Below are positions 1 to 8,054 of a DNA stretch of 39,514 bases, piece by piece. A model generated the notes under the pieces. The model had not been told where the DNA came from. It saw only the letters and a list, made by a program, of their open reading frames with translations, and made no database searches. Every line of letters starts with the position of its first letter. The first letter of the stretch is position 1. The stretch comes from Chloroflexota bacterium (lineage in GTDB: Bacteria; Chloroflexota; Dehalococcoidia; Lucifugimonadales; Lucifugimonadaceae): NCBI GenBank assembly GCA_029262735.1, contig JAJCYY010000009.1, positions 1 to 39,514 on the forward strand, given 5' to 3'. The translations under genes and the position numbers were made by a program.

Positions 1-237
1 GGCGGCGCGGCCGTCTGTTGGGCGACGGGCGACTACGAGGAACTGCTGAGCCAGCTTAATGCCTGCAAAGTGCGTTACCGCCCATCTGATATGGGCTTGA
101 GCCGGGACCAGCTTCGAGACGTCTTGGAGCATGCTCCGAAGTTCTATTCGGAGCGAAACATGAAGACAGTTCTTGAATCGGAGCCACTGGTCGGCGAGAG
201 GTTCGACAAGTTCTGGGACTTTGTCGAGCGTAGTTGA
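1..237 (+). CDS. C-terminal fragment of a glycerol-1-phosphate dehydrogenase-like (iron-containing alcohol dehydrogenase fold) protein, 5' end outside window
   Basis: The reading frame is open from base 1 and stops with TGA at 235-237, giving the last 78 residues of a longer protein. The fragment begins with a Gly-Gly-Ala stretch and ends in a helical tail with the pattern Y-S-E-R-N-M-K-T-V-L. This resembles the C-terminal end of AraM/EgsA-type glycerol-1-phosphate dehydrogenases and relatives, where an R-x-R-x-T-x-L-x-L-like segment closes the domain. Such enzymes reduce dihydroxyacetone phosphate with NAD(P)H and a bound metal in the cytoplasm. The metal ligands lie upstream, outside the window, so the family call rests on the tail alone and could be wrong. 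It converges on a small minus-strand membrane protein gene. Confidence 0.5.
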   Translation, partial: GGAAVCWATGDYEELLSQLNACKVRYRPSDMGLSRDQLRDVLEHAPKFYSERNMKTVLESEPLVGERFDKFWDFVERS

Positions 238-269
238 TCAACTAACCGTGTGGGTGGTCCGGTCGAGAC

Positions 270-431
270 TCAGACGAGCCCTTTGATTTTCACGATCTTC
301 CAACCGATGAGGATGATGGGAGGCATGATGAATGACCCGAACATGGCGGATCCCAGTCCGAAACCTGTCCACTGCATTGCAGCGCCGATAACGGTGCCGG
401 CGACGGTGTAGAAGATCAGGTTCTGGCCCAT
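270..431 (-). CDS. Small two-helix membrane protein, 53 aa, unknown function
   Basis: Reading the minus strand from the ATG at 431 gives a 53-residue protein ending at TGA (270-272). An in-frame TAG lies four codons upstream, so the start is fixed if the gene is real. Residues about 5-20 and 26-46 are hydrophobic and Gly/Ala/Ile-rich, with a short W-T-G-F-G-L-G turn between them and a basic tail (K-I-V-K-I-K-G) that would sit in the cytoplasm. No Shine-Dalgarno sequence is visible. The composition looks like a real membrane hairpin, whereas the overlapping Arg/His-rich frame (238-438) looks like noise. Function is not recognised. Confidence 0.55.
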   Translation of the reverse strand: MGQNLIFYTVAGTVIGAAMQWTGFGLGSAMFGSFIMPPIILIGWKIVKIKGLV

Positions 432-610
432 TGGCCAAGGCTAGCTGACAGCCTTCGGACCGGTGCGAGTGGAGCCCTCAATCCTTGATAGGCCATCTCC
501 ACTAATTTTCTGAACATGACTAGTTCGAGCGACTGCATACTCTTCAGGGCGTGCATCGACGGAGCTTCGACAGGTCGAACCGACTACGAAGCCAGGGCCA
601 ATCACCCGGG

Positions 611-1561
611 TCAGGAGAGATTCGCCTTCGGAACTTTAAGGGCCATCGAGCCCGCTACCGTCACGACGTTGTACTGGCCAACCATGCCAACGAGCTGATG
701 CGCCGCCCAGTCCTCCATGCCGTAGTCAGCGGCGAGCCACTTCACCATGTCACTCGTCGCCATCTGCAGACCGCGGTCAAGCGAACTTGAAAACTCCGGT
801 TGGCTACCGACGCTGATGATGAACTCTTCGTTCTCCAGGCGCGGCCCGGAAAGTTCGCGCCCCTTGTGCAGTTCAACCGAAAACTCCACGTCCATCGAGG
901 TCTCGATGCCGGTGCCCAGGGGCTCGCCGTCAGCCTGCAAAGCGTGACCGTCACCCACGTAGAGAAGTGCGCCCGGTTGAAAAACCGGCAGGTGCACCGT
1001 CGCTCCTTCACGAACCTCGTTGTAATCGACGTTGCCGCCGTATTGGCCGGACGGACCAGAGGTCGGAGTGAAGTCTCCGGCGGGAGCAACTCCGATGCAT
1101 CCAAGCATCGGCATTGCACCCAGTTCGAGCCTGCTTAGATCGCTCTCAGGCTTACGCGGGCGAACCACGTTACGGTCAAGGTCAATATCCCACGGCAAGA
1201 TGTCTGCGCGGTTGGCACGGACCAGATCCTGCTGATAGTTGTTGGAATACACCGTTTCGACAGCCTGAGGCGTCAAGGCGACCAGTCCGAGTCGGTAGGA
1301 CGTATATCCCCAGTCCCTGTTAAGCCGGACCTTCGAGAGGTGGACCGATATGGAATCTCCCGGTTCCGCCCCTTCGACGTAGAACGGGCCGGTAAGCGGA
1401 TTTCCGGGTTCCGATAGGTGCTCACTGTTGAGATCCTGTCCACCTGAGTCCAGTGTTTTCGTGACGACCGTATCGCCAGGCTCGATGCGCAACAACACCG
1501 GGTATGACCGTGAAAACGTCCGGTAGTAAGTCGTTGCAATGACCTCGTGGACCTTGCTCAT
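611..1561 (-). CDS. Acetamidase/formamidase family protein
   Basis: A 316-residue protein of the FmdA/AmdA family, which hydrolyses short amides such as formamide or acetamide to ammonia and the acid in the cytoplasm. Family features visible: the N-terminal beta region with P-L-T-G-P-F-Y-V-E-G-A-E-P-G-D around residues 55-69, the central P-M-L-G-C-I-G-V-A-P segment near 150, the G-G-N-V-D-Y segment near 175, and the L-Y-V-G-D-G-H-A-L-Q-A-D-G-E motif near 202-215. Length matches the family. The ATG at 1561 is preceded by AAGGA at suitable distance. It is transcribed away from the gamma-glutamyltransferase gene at 1730 and may share its regulatory gap. Substrate is unknown; with GGT and oxidase neighbours a role in releasing ammonia from amides is an inference. 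Confidence 0.9.
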   Translation of the reverse strand: MSKVHEVIATTYYRTFSRSYPVLLRIEPGDTVVTKTLDSGGQDLNSEHLSEPGNPLTGPFYVEGAEPGDSISVHLSKVRLNRDWGYTSYRLGLVALTPQAVETVYSNNYQQDLVRANRADILPWDIDLDRNVVRPRKPESDLSRLELGAMPMLGCIGVAPAGDFTPTSGPSGQYGGNVDYNEVREGATVHLPVFQPGALLYVGDGHALQADGEPLGTGIETSMDVEFSVELHKGRELSGPRLENEEFIISVGSQPEFSSSLDRGLQMATSDMVKWLAADYGMEDWAAHQLVGMVGQYNVVTVAGSMALKVPKANLS

Positions 1562-1729
1562 TAAAAATTCCTTCTCAGTAAGCCGTTAAGACGAACGTGC
1601 GGACCCGCTCATCGGAATCGGTTGTGCAGCCGGTGCCGCGGCGCGATGGTACCCCAATGATCTGAGCACTCGCCCCGGAGTGTTAGGATCGCGCAATTCA
1701 CCGTAGCCACCAGGACTCGGAGTCGTACT

Positions 1730-3397
1730 TTGACAGAACCGCTTTTTTCAAAGGGAGCAACCACGCATGGCCGGTCGGCACGGGCGCCGGCCACCGGGAC
1801 ACGCGGAATGGTGGCATCGGCACATCCATACGCCACCAGGGCCGGTCTCGACGCGCTCCGGGCGGGCGGGAACGCGATCGACGCCGCCGTTGCGGTGGCA
1901 GCGACGCTCAATGTTGTTGAGCCGTACATGTCAGGAATGGGCGGCGTCGGCGTCGCCCTTGTCTACATTGCCAGCGAAAACCGGACGAGGGTCTTGAACT
2001 TTACCGGGCATGCACCCGGCGCCGCCGCGCCGGAACTTTATGACGATGAGAACGTAAGTATCGGCCCTCTTGCCCCGCTGGTTCCCGGCAATATCGGTGG
2101 TTGGATGATGATGCACCGAGAGTATGGCAAGTTGCCGCGCGAGAATCTCTTCAAGCAAGCCATCGAGCACGCTTCGTCCGGAGTCGCCCTAACTCCGTTC
2201 AACGCAACCACTTTTCAAACACAGCTCGAAAACATCGACCGTTCCCCGTCGTCGGCGGAAGCCTTTGAGTTCGACCGGACCAACATCACCGCCGGGACAG
2301 TTCTAAAGCAACCCTTGCTTGCTGAGTCTCTGGCCGCCGTTTCAGATGGCGGATCGGAGGTTTTCTACGAGGGTTCTCTGGGTGACCGGTTGATTGAAGG
2401 GCTGCGGGCCGCAGGCGGAATCATGAACCGCGATGAGCTTGCGAGTTACAAGCCGAAGTGGCAGGAGCCGCTTTCAACACGCTATCGCGGGCTTGAGCTG
2501 CGTGTGCCGCCCCCGAACTCGGCTGGATTCCAGATAGCCGAGACACTAAACATTCTCGATCAGATCGATCTTGCCGAATACGGCTCGGCTGACACATTGC
2601 ACACTCTAATTGAGACGGTGTTCCGCGCCGCGGACGATCGAGCGAAGTACGCAGGAGATCCGGCAAAGGCTGAGGTGCCACTGGATCGTTTGCTATCTAC
2701 TGACTACGCCCGATCGGTCGCAGAGGGAATCGACATTGCGAAGACGGCCGGTCCTCCTGCCGAAAGGTGGAACAGGTCACGCATCGAACATCCGCTTATC
2801 GACATCACGAAGCCCTATGTGTCGGGTTTGACCACTCACTTCGCTACGGCAGACAACGAAGGCAACGTGGTGACTATCACGCAGACGCTCGGCGGTGCGT
2901 TCGGCTCGTGCGTGGCGCCAGAAGGCACCGGGGTGTTCTTCAACAACATGGGCATGTGGTTCGATATCGACCCTACGCTGGGAAGTCCGAACCTGATCGA
3001 AGGCGGGAAAGAGGTCGATTTCTGCGTTGCGCCGACACAACTGTTCGACGTTTCAGGTGACTCGGCGAGGATTCGGCTTTCGATCGGCACACCCGGAAGC
3101 TACGGAATTCTCCACACCTCCGCGCAGATGATCCACCACGTTGTTGATGCCGGCATGAACGTCCAGGAAGCGATAGAGGCGCCGCGATTCCGGTTCTACG
3201 ATGACGGCACACTGTTCCTGGAGGACCGATTTCCACAGTCGATGCAGGATGCACTGGCGTCAAAGGGACACAACTTCCGTTTACTGCCGCCATTTCACGC
3301 CGCCGTTGGCGGAGGACATGGTATCGAGTTCACTTCTCACGGATCGATGCTGGGCGGTGCTGACCCTCGACGCGATGGAGTCGCGCTCGGGTTCTGA
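1730..3397 (+). CDS. Gamma-glutamyltransferase family protein 1
   Basis: A 555-residue Ntn-hydrolase of the gamma-glutamyltranspeptidase family. These proteins are made as a precursor that cuts itself before a catalytic Thr, giving large and small subunits that hydrolyse or transfer gamma-glutamyl groups. Evidence: the N-terminal G-M-V-A-S-A-H-P motif, G-G-N-A-I-D-A-A-V-A-V, and the cleavage site T-T-H-F-A-T-A-D with Thr368 as predicted nucleophile, followed by the small-subunit motif G-T-P-G-S-Y. No signal peptide is visible, unlike periplasmic GGTs, so it probably acts in the cytoplasm. The start is TTG; an internal ATG at 1808 would begin just before the conserved domain and cannot be excluded. 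The FAD oxidase gene follows after 36 bp, suggesting an operon. Relatives include oxamate amidohydrolase (HpxW) and cephalosporin acylases, so the substrate is open. Confidence 0.9.
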   Translation: MTEPLFSKGATTHGRSARAPATGTRGMVASAHPYATRAGLDALRAGGNAIDAAVAVAATLNVVEPYMSGMGGVGVALVYIASENRTRVLNFTGHAPGAAAPELYDDENVSIGPLAPLVPGNIGGWMMMHREYGKLPRENLFKQAIEHASSGVALTPFNATTFQTQLENIDRSPSSAEAFEFDRTNITAGTVLKQPLLAESLAAVSDGGSEVFYEGSLGDRLIEGLRAAGGIMNRDELASYKPKWQEPLSTRYRGLELRVPPPNSAGFQIAETLNILDQIDLAEYGSADTLHTLIETVFRAADDRAKYAGDPAKAEVPLDRLLSTDYARSVAEGIDIAKTAGPPAERWNRSRIEHPLIDITKPYVSGLTTHFATADNEGNVVTITQTLGGAFGSCVAPEGTGVFFNNMGMWFDIDPTLGSPNLIEGGKEVDFCVAPTQLFDVSGDSARIRLSIGTPGSYGILHTSAQMIHHVVDAGMNVQEAIEAPRFRFYDDGTLFLEDRFPQSMQDALASKGHNFRLLPPFHAAVGGGHGIEFTSHGSMLGGADPRRDGVALGF

Positions 3398-3433
3398 TTC
3401 CCGCACGGACAATCAATACTGCTCGGAGACGTT

Positions 3434-4582
3434 ATGACCAACAATTCAGTTGCGGACGTGCTGATCGTCGGTGGTGGTGTGATCGGAAGTCTGACGGCGT
3501 ATCGCCTCTCGAAGGCCGGTCACAAAGTGACCGTAGTTGAAGCCGATGGGATCGCCAGCGGCGCCTCGGGCACATCTGGCGGTTGGCTCACGCCGTACTC
3601 GCACGCTCTCCATCCGTCCATGCTCGCCCTGGCCCCACCGAGCCTGGCGCTCCACAGGGAGTTGGCCATCTCTTTGCCAGCAGAAACGGGCATCGATCAT
3701 GGATTCACGGAGATGCCGTACCTGCGGTGCGCCATGACTGAAGAGGGCGCTGGCGAACTTCGAGAGTTCCAGGCAATTCGCGCTACCGAGGGCACCGTCA
3801 TGGAGTGGATCTCCGCGGAAGAGGTCAGGCAAATCACTCGATGGATAACCGCAGACATCGTCGGCGCTCTGGTATCCAACAGTGAGCCGAATCTCGACTC
3901 ATACCGACTCACCGTCTCTGCGGTCCAGGCGGCCGAAAAGCACGGCGCGACATTCGTTTCTGGCCGCGTCACCGGTCTGACCGATGCAGGTACAGAAGGT
4001 CGGGCGGCTGGAGTGGACCTGGAAGACGGTTCAACGCTTTCGGCCGCGACCGTTCTGCTGGCGATGGGTCCGTGGACCGGCGCATGCGGTGAGTGGATCG
4101 GCTCGCCGCTACCGATTAAACCGCAGCGAGGCCAGATGGTCCAGATCGCAACAGACAACGATGATGAAACTCCGCCGCTGGAGGCAGGATTTTCCGCCGT
4201 GGAACTCCCCGGTTCAGTGCTCAAGAAGCGCCTCACCGACACGGTTGTTGGCGCGACTAAAGAAGACGTTGGGTTTGACCGATCGACGACTCAGGACGCT
4301 CTTGTGCTGCTGCTTGAACAGGCGTCCAGGCTGTCCGAGTATGTAGCCACAGCTCAGATCACAGGTCAAACGGCGTGTCTACGGCCGATAACTCCGGACG
4401 GTCGGCCCTACGTTGGACGTGCCCCAAAATGGGACAACGTTTACGTAGCGGCCGGTCACGCATCCGAGGGCATCAATTTCGCGCCCGTAACAGCGGTTGC
4501 GATGGCAGACTTGATTGCGGGGAACGAGGCGACCGTGGACATATCTGCGCTGTCCTTGGACCGGGTTGTAACGCCTGTCTGA
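3434..4582 (+). CDS. FAD-dependent amine/amino-acid oxidoreductase (DAO family)
   Basis: A 382-residue protein of the DAO superfamily (glycine oxidase, sarcosine oxidase, D-amino acid dehydrogenase, PuuB). The Rossmann FAD motif V-G-G-G-V-I-G-S-L-T-A-Y lies at about residues 12-23, followed by the ribose-binding acid in V-V-E-A. The C-terminal FAD-binding motif includes L-R-P-I-T-P-D-G-R-P and A-A-G-H-A-S-E-G-I-N near 315-350. These enzymes oxidise C-N bonds of amino acids or amines and pass electrons to oxygen or the respiratory chain. The ATG at 3434 has GGAG five bases upstream. It sits 36 bp behind a GGT-like gene on the same strand, a pairing that fits oxidation of a gamma-glutamyl or released amine/amino acid, though the substrate cannot be read from the sequence. 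Confidence 0.9.
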   Translation: MTNNSVADVLIVGGGVIGSLTAYRLSKAGHKVTVVEADGIASGASGTSGGWLTPYSHALHPSMLALAPPSLALHRELAISLPAETGIDHGFTEMPYLRCAMTEEGAGELREFQAIRATEGTVMEWISAEEVRQITRWITADIVGALVSNSEPNLDSYRLTVSAVQAAEKHGATFVSGRVTGLTDAGTEGRAAGVDLEDGSTLSAATVLLAMGPWTGACGEWIGSPLPIKPQRGQMVQIATDNDDETPPLEAGFSAVELPGSVLKKRLTDTVVGATKEDVGFDRSTTQDALVLLLEQASRLSEYVATAQITGQTACLRPITPDGRPYVGRAPKWDNVYVAAGHASEGINFAPVTAVAMADLIAGNEATVDISALSLDRVVTPV

Positions 4583-4603
4583 CGTGGGATGCCACGGCGT
4601 TTT
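4570..4603 (+). terminator. Possible terminator after the FAD oxidase gene
   Basis: A hairpin starts at the oxidase stop codon: CGTGG (4583-4587) pairs with CCACG (4592-4596) around a four-base loop, and AACGC (4570-4574) can extend it with GCGTT (4597-4601) across a bulge. A short T run follows. It lies between convergent genes. The stem is interrupted and the T tract is short, so the call is tentative. Confidence 0.4.
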
Positions 4604-4641
4604 GCCTCTATCGACTCCGTACTCCGGCACGAATCCGCCGA

Positions 4642-5889
4642 TCAAATCGCGTCGATAACGATGCCGCCCAGGGCTGCAATGCCAACGACCGTCCACGGAG
4701 GCAGTTTCCATATTGCAAGTAGCCCGAACAGTAACGTCGCCAGCGCAAAGTCCTCGGCATTGCCGATTGCTGATGTCCAGACCGGGTCGTAGAGCGCAGC
4801 AAGCAGCAGTCCCACAACCACCGCATTCACACCGAGCATTGCGTTGCGAAACGGCCCATTTGAGCGCAGCCGGTCCCAGAACGGCAGGCCGCCCCACACC
4901 AGGAGGAACGACGGAAGAAAGATAGCTCCGAGTGCAAACAGGCCGCCGAGCCACAACGTCGGTGCGAAGTCGATGATCGAACCAAGGTAGGCCGAGAAGG
5001 TGAACAGCGGGCCGGGCACGGCCTGCGCCGCCCCGTAGCCGGCCACAAATCCGTCTCGGGTGATCCAGCCCGGCTCGACCACCTCAGCTTCGAGCAGCGG
5101 CAGAACGACGTGGCCGCCGCCGAACACCAGCGACCCCGAGCGATAGAAGCTGGCGAATACTTCGGTCCACCGATTCGATACCGTCTCCGAGGTAATGGAC
5201 AAGCCTACTAACAGGACGACGAACAGCACCAGCGAGCCGATTCCGAATTTGCGGCCAAACCGGGAACTGGCTTTGCCCGGCCGATCTTTCTCCTGGCGAA
5301 GGAACACCCAGCCGAGAAATCCGCCCCCGGCGATCACCACGATCTGCCAGGCGGCACCGGGCGCAAGCAGCATCGTAACCGCCGCCGCAATGGCGAGAGT
5401 GGCTCGGGACCGGTCAGGAGCGAGCGTCCTGGCCATCGTCCAGACGGCGAGAGCGACGACCGGCACAACCGCGATCTTCAGCCCGTGCAGCCACGCAGCG
5501 TCCGCGATGTCATCGATCGTGCTGATGCCGTAGGCGAACAGAATCAGTAGCACGGCGGACGGCATGGTGAACCCGAGCCACGCCACGAATCCACCAAGTC
5601 GGCCTGCACGCACCGTGCCGATCGCTATTCCCAGCTGGCTGCTCGCGGGTCCGGGCAGAAGCTGGCTCAACGCAAGCAGGTCGGCGAACGTCCGATCATC
5701 AAGCCATTTTCGACGGTTCACATACTCTGCTCTGAAGTATCCGATGTGCGCCACCGGCCCTCCGAAGGACGTGACGCCGAGACGCAACGCCGTGAGGAAC
5801 ACTTCTGCCAGGCGCGCCAGCAGGCTCGCCGGAGCGGACGTCTCTCCGTCGTCGGAATCGACCTGGCCTGTGCTTTCGTGCTGAACCAA
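4642..5889 (-). CDS. chrA: Chromate transporter, two-domain ChrA/CHR family
   Basis: A 415-residue polytopic membrane protein of the CHR family, which moves chromate (and perhaps related oxyanions) across the inner membrane. The N-terminal half has the signature L-G-V-T-S-F-G-G-P-V-A-H-I-G-Y-F followed by A-L-S-Q-L-L-P-G-P-A-S-S-Q. The C-terminal half repeats a degenerate version: G-S-L-V-F-G-G-G-H-V-V-L-P-L-L, then A-A-Q-A-V-P-G-P-L-F-T-F. This is the usual duplicated long-chain form with about ten hydrophobic segments. The start is TTG at 5889, supported by AAGGA six to seven bases upstream. It lies between two GGT-family genes on the opposite strand and is not obviously linked to them. Efflux of chromate versus another anion is not determinable here. 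Confidence 0.93.
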   Translation of the reverse strand: MVQHESTGQVDSDDGETSAPASLLARLAEVFLTALRLGVTSFGGPVAHIGYFRAEYVNRRKWLDDRTFADLLALSQLLPGPASSQLGIAIGTVRAGRLGGFVAWLGFTMPSAVLLILFAYGISTIDDIADAAWLHGLKIAVVPVVALAVWTMARTLAPDRSRATLAIAAAVTMLLAPGAAWQIVVIAGGGFLGWVFLRQEKDRPGKASSRFGRKFGIGSLVLFVVLLVGLSITSETVSNRWTEVFASFYRSGSLVFGGGHVVLPLLEAEVVEPGWITRDGFVAGYGAAQAVPGPLFTFSAYLGSIIDFAPTLWLGGLFALGAIFLPSFLLVWGGLPFWDRLRSNGPFRNAMLGVNAVVVGLLLAALYDPVWTSAIGNAEDFALATLLFGLLAIWKLPPWTVVGIAALGGIVIDAI

Positions 5890-6098
5890 GGGGTTTCCTT
5901 CGCCCGATCAGTTTTCTAGCAACCAGACCGAAGAGAACGGTCATCGTCGAGCAGGATATTGCGTGAGTGTAGCGAATTGTCGCCTCGGCTCCTCGAGTGG
6001 CACCGCCGCCTCGAACTGACTGGCACCCTGCCGTGTTTGTTTCCCTGAGAGTAGAATCCCACCACATAGCCTCTAGCTCGTCACCAGCTGTTCCAATT

Positions 6099-6104
6099 GA
6101 GGGG
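6099..6104 (+). promoter_or_regulatory. Ribosome binding site that decides the GGT 2 start
   Basis: GAGGGG lies seven bases before the ATG at 6112. This favours that ATG over the in-frame TTG at 6097, which would swallow the site. Confidence 0.65.
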
Positions 6105-6111
6105 TTCAAGC

Positions 6112-7842
6112 ATGACTACTCGAACATCAGACCGACCCACGATCTACGGCAACCAGCATGCTGCATCTACAGGCCACTACCTGGCGACCGCCGCGGCATT
6201 TCGAATCCTTGAGCAGGGTGGCAACGCTATCGATGCGGGGGTTGCGGCCGGTATCAGTCTGAACGTAGTGCTGCCGGGATCGACCAGCTTCGGCGGCGTG
6301 GCTCCCATACTGATCTACAGCGCCACTGAGAACAAAGTCATCAGCATCAGCGGCCTTGGCAGATGGCCGAGGGAAGCAAGCCTCGACCATTTCGTGAACG
6401 AGCGCGCCGGCGTTATTCCGACCGGTGCTGAACGAGTAGTCGTTCCTGCGGCGCCGGACGCCTGGATGACCGCGCTGATCGAGCACGGAACGATGACGTT
6501 TGAGCAGGTGGTGACACCCGCCGCTGAGTACGCCAAAAACGGAATAGCGATCTCGCTGGTCAATGCGTCAACCATTGCCACGTACGGCTCGCAAAGAGGT
6601 ACCTGGCCAACGAGAGACGCCGTGTTCCTGGATAACGGCCGCGCCCGAGGTGTGGGTGAAGTTCTTTTGCAGTCGGACCTCGCAAGGACGTTCGAGAGGC
6701 TGATCGAAGTAGAGCGCCAGCACGCCGGGCAGGGACGGGAAGCTGCCATCCAGGCTGCCCGTGACTACTTCTACAAAGGTCAGATCGCCGAGGAGATCGT
6801 TTCGTTTGTGCGGAAGGGCGGCGGCTTCCTTTCATTGGAAGATATGGCTGAATTCAAGGTAGGACAAGAACCGGCTGTCAGCGGTGATTTCCACGACTAC
6901 ACGGTCTTCACAAACGGGCCGTGGTGCCAGGGTCCGTCGTTTGCCGAAGCCCTCCAGATCCTGGGAGAAGACGACCTGGAGTCGCTTCACCACAACTCGG
7001 CCGACTACGTGCACCTCGTTGCCGAATCGCTGAAGATCTCGTTCGCTGACCGAGACGCTTTCTACGGCGATCCCGATTTTGTTGATGTCCCGATCAGTGG
7101 ACTCCTGAACAGCGAATACGCCCGCACTCGGCGTGACGACATTGATATGCAGAACGCCTTTCCCGCCATGCCGCCCGCTGGCGATCCCTGGCGCTTCGAG
7201 GGCCGTTCGGCTCCTGCTGACTACGCCTATGAGCCGCCGCCACCTCGTGCAGGTACAGCCGAGCCTGACACCAGCTACGCATCCGTCGTCGATAAGTGGG
7301 GCAACATGTTCTCCGCAACACCCAGCGACGGTGCAACGATCGTAGCGCCCGGCCTCGGCTTTACACCATCCACCCGCGGCAGCCAGACGTGGCTCGACCC
7401 TAAGCATCCCTCGGCGCTTGAGCCGTGGAAGCGCCCGCGCCTGACGCCAAACGCACTGCTCGCATTCAAGGACGGTAAGCCGTGGATGCCGTTCGGCACA
7501 CCGGGCGGCGACGCCCAGGTGCAGGCCACATTGCAGTACTTCTTGAATATTGCGGTGTTCGGCATGTCGCCTCAACAGGCTGCCGAAGCGCCGAGGTTCC
7601 TGATATGGAGCTTCCCGGACTCGTTCTGGCCGCATGTCTACACGCCCGGACGAATGGAGTTGGAAGGCCGGTTTGATGCCGAGGTCGGTTCCGAGTTGGA
7701 ACGACGCGGACACACTGTCGAGTGGCTTCCACCGATTGCAGGCCGCGCTAACAACGTATGCGGAATAGCCCGCGATCTACAGACGAACACACTGGCCGCG
7801 GCAGCAGACCATCGCAGCGAAGCGTACGCAATGGCGCGGTGA
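6112..7842 (+). CDS. Gamma-glutamyltransferase family protein 2
   Basis: A second, divergent GGT-family protein of 576 residues. Visible features: G-G-N-A-I-D-A-G-V-A-A-G near residue 40; the predicted self-cleavage site D-T-S-Y-A-S-V-V-D with Thr387 as nucleophile; and the small-subunit G-T-P-G-G-D near 463. Canonical enzymes have T-T-H-Y-S after the cut; here the second Thr and the His are replaced by Ser and Tyr, which suggests altered substrate handling while the nucleophile is kept. No signal peptide is seen. An insertion rich in Pro (P-P-P-P-R-A-G) lies just before the cleavage site. It is not the direct duplicate of the GGT at 1730, since the two differ strongly in sequence. Function may be gamma-glutamyl hydrolysis or another amidohydrolase reaction. 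Confidence 0.88.
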   Translation: MTTRTSDRPTIYGNQHAASTGHYLATAAAFRILEQGGNAIDAGVAAGISLNVVLPGSTSFGGVAPILIYSATENKVISISGLGRWPREASLDHFVNERAGVIPTGAERVVVPAAPDAWMTALIEHGTMTFEQVVTPAAEYAKNGIAISLVNASTIATYGSQRGTWPTRDAVFLDNGRARGVGEVLLQSDLARTFERLIEVERQHAGQGREAAIQAARDYFYKGQIAEEIVSFVRKGGGFLSLEDMAEFKVGQEPAVSGDFHDYTVFTNGPWCQGPSFAEALQILGEDDLESLHHNSADYVHLVAESLKISFADRDAFYGDPDFVDVPISGLLNSEYARTRRDDIDMQNAFPAMPPAGDPWRFEGRSAPADYAYEPPPPRAGTAEPDTSYASVVDKWGNMFSATPSDGATIVAPGLGFTPSTRGSQTWLDPKHPSALEPWKRPRLTPNALLAFKDGKPWMPFGTPGGDAQVQATLQYFLNIAVFGMSPQQAAEAPRFLIWSFPDSFWPHVYTPGRMELEGRFDAEVGSELERRGHTVEWLPPIAGRANNVCGIARDLQTNTLAAAADHRSEAYAMAR

Positions 7843-8054
7843 GGTACGTCATGCTTTCGACGAAGCTCGTGCACTCAACTGGCTGAAGGTGCCTATCTCC
7901 GGGTTACCAGGTGCCGTGTGTCCTGAGCGAAGTCGAAGGATCACTTGTCTCCCGCGATGGCGGTCGCATCAGGAAGAGTTGAACTAGTTGTGAACCACCT
8001 CGACGGGTCTGCTCGACTCCAAAGAGACCCTTCGACTCGGCTCCCCAACGCCCC
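7843..8054. repeat. Intergenic spacer with an imperfect inverted repeat of the CCTGAGCGAAGTCGAAGG type
   Basis: The 212-bp gap between convergent genes holds CCTGAGCGAAGTCGAAGG at 7922-7939 and a diverged inverted copy starting CCCTTCGACTCGGCTC at 8028-8046. Similar sequences occur as dispersed intergenic repeats in many bacterial genomes. No coding potential or tRNA is visible in this gap. Mobility or function is unknown. Confidence 0.5.

Noticed and set aside
238..438. Arg/His-rich 66-codon minus-strand ORF
   Set aside because: The other frame in the same place encodes a much more convincing membrane hairpin protein.
566..579. TTCGAC-AG-GTCGAA inverted repeat near the amidase 3' end
   Set aside because: Short, lacks a T tract and shows no relation to other sites in the window.
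6832..7713. 293-codon minus-strand ORF opposite GGT 2
   Set aside because: Antisense to well conserved GGT motifs, with no recognisable domain.
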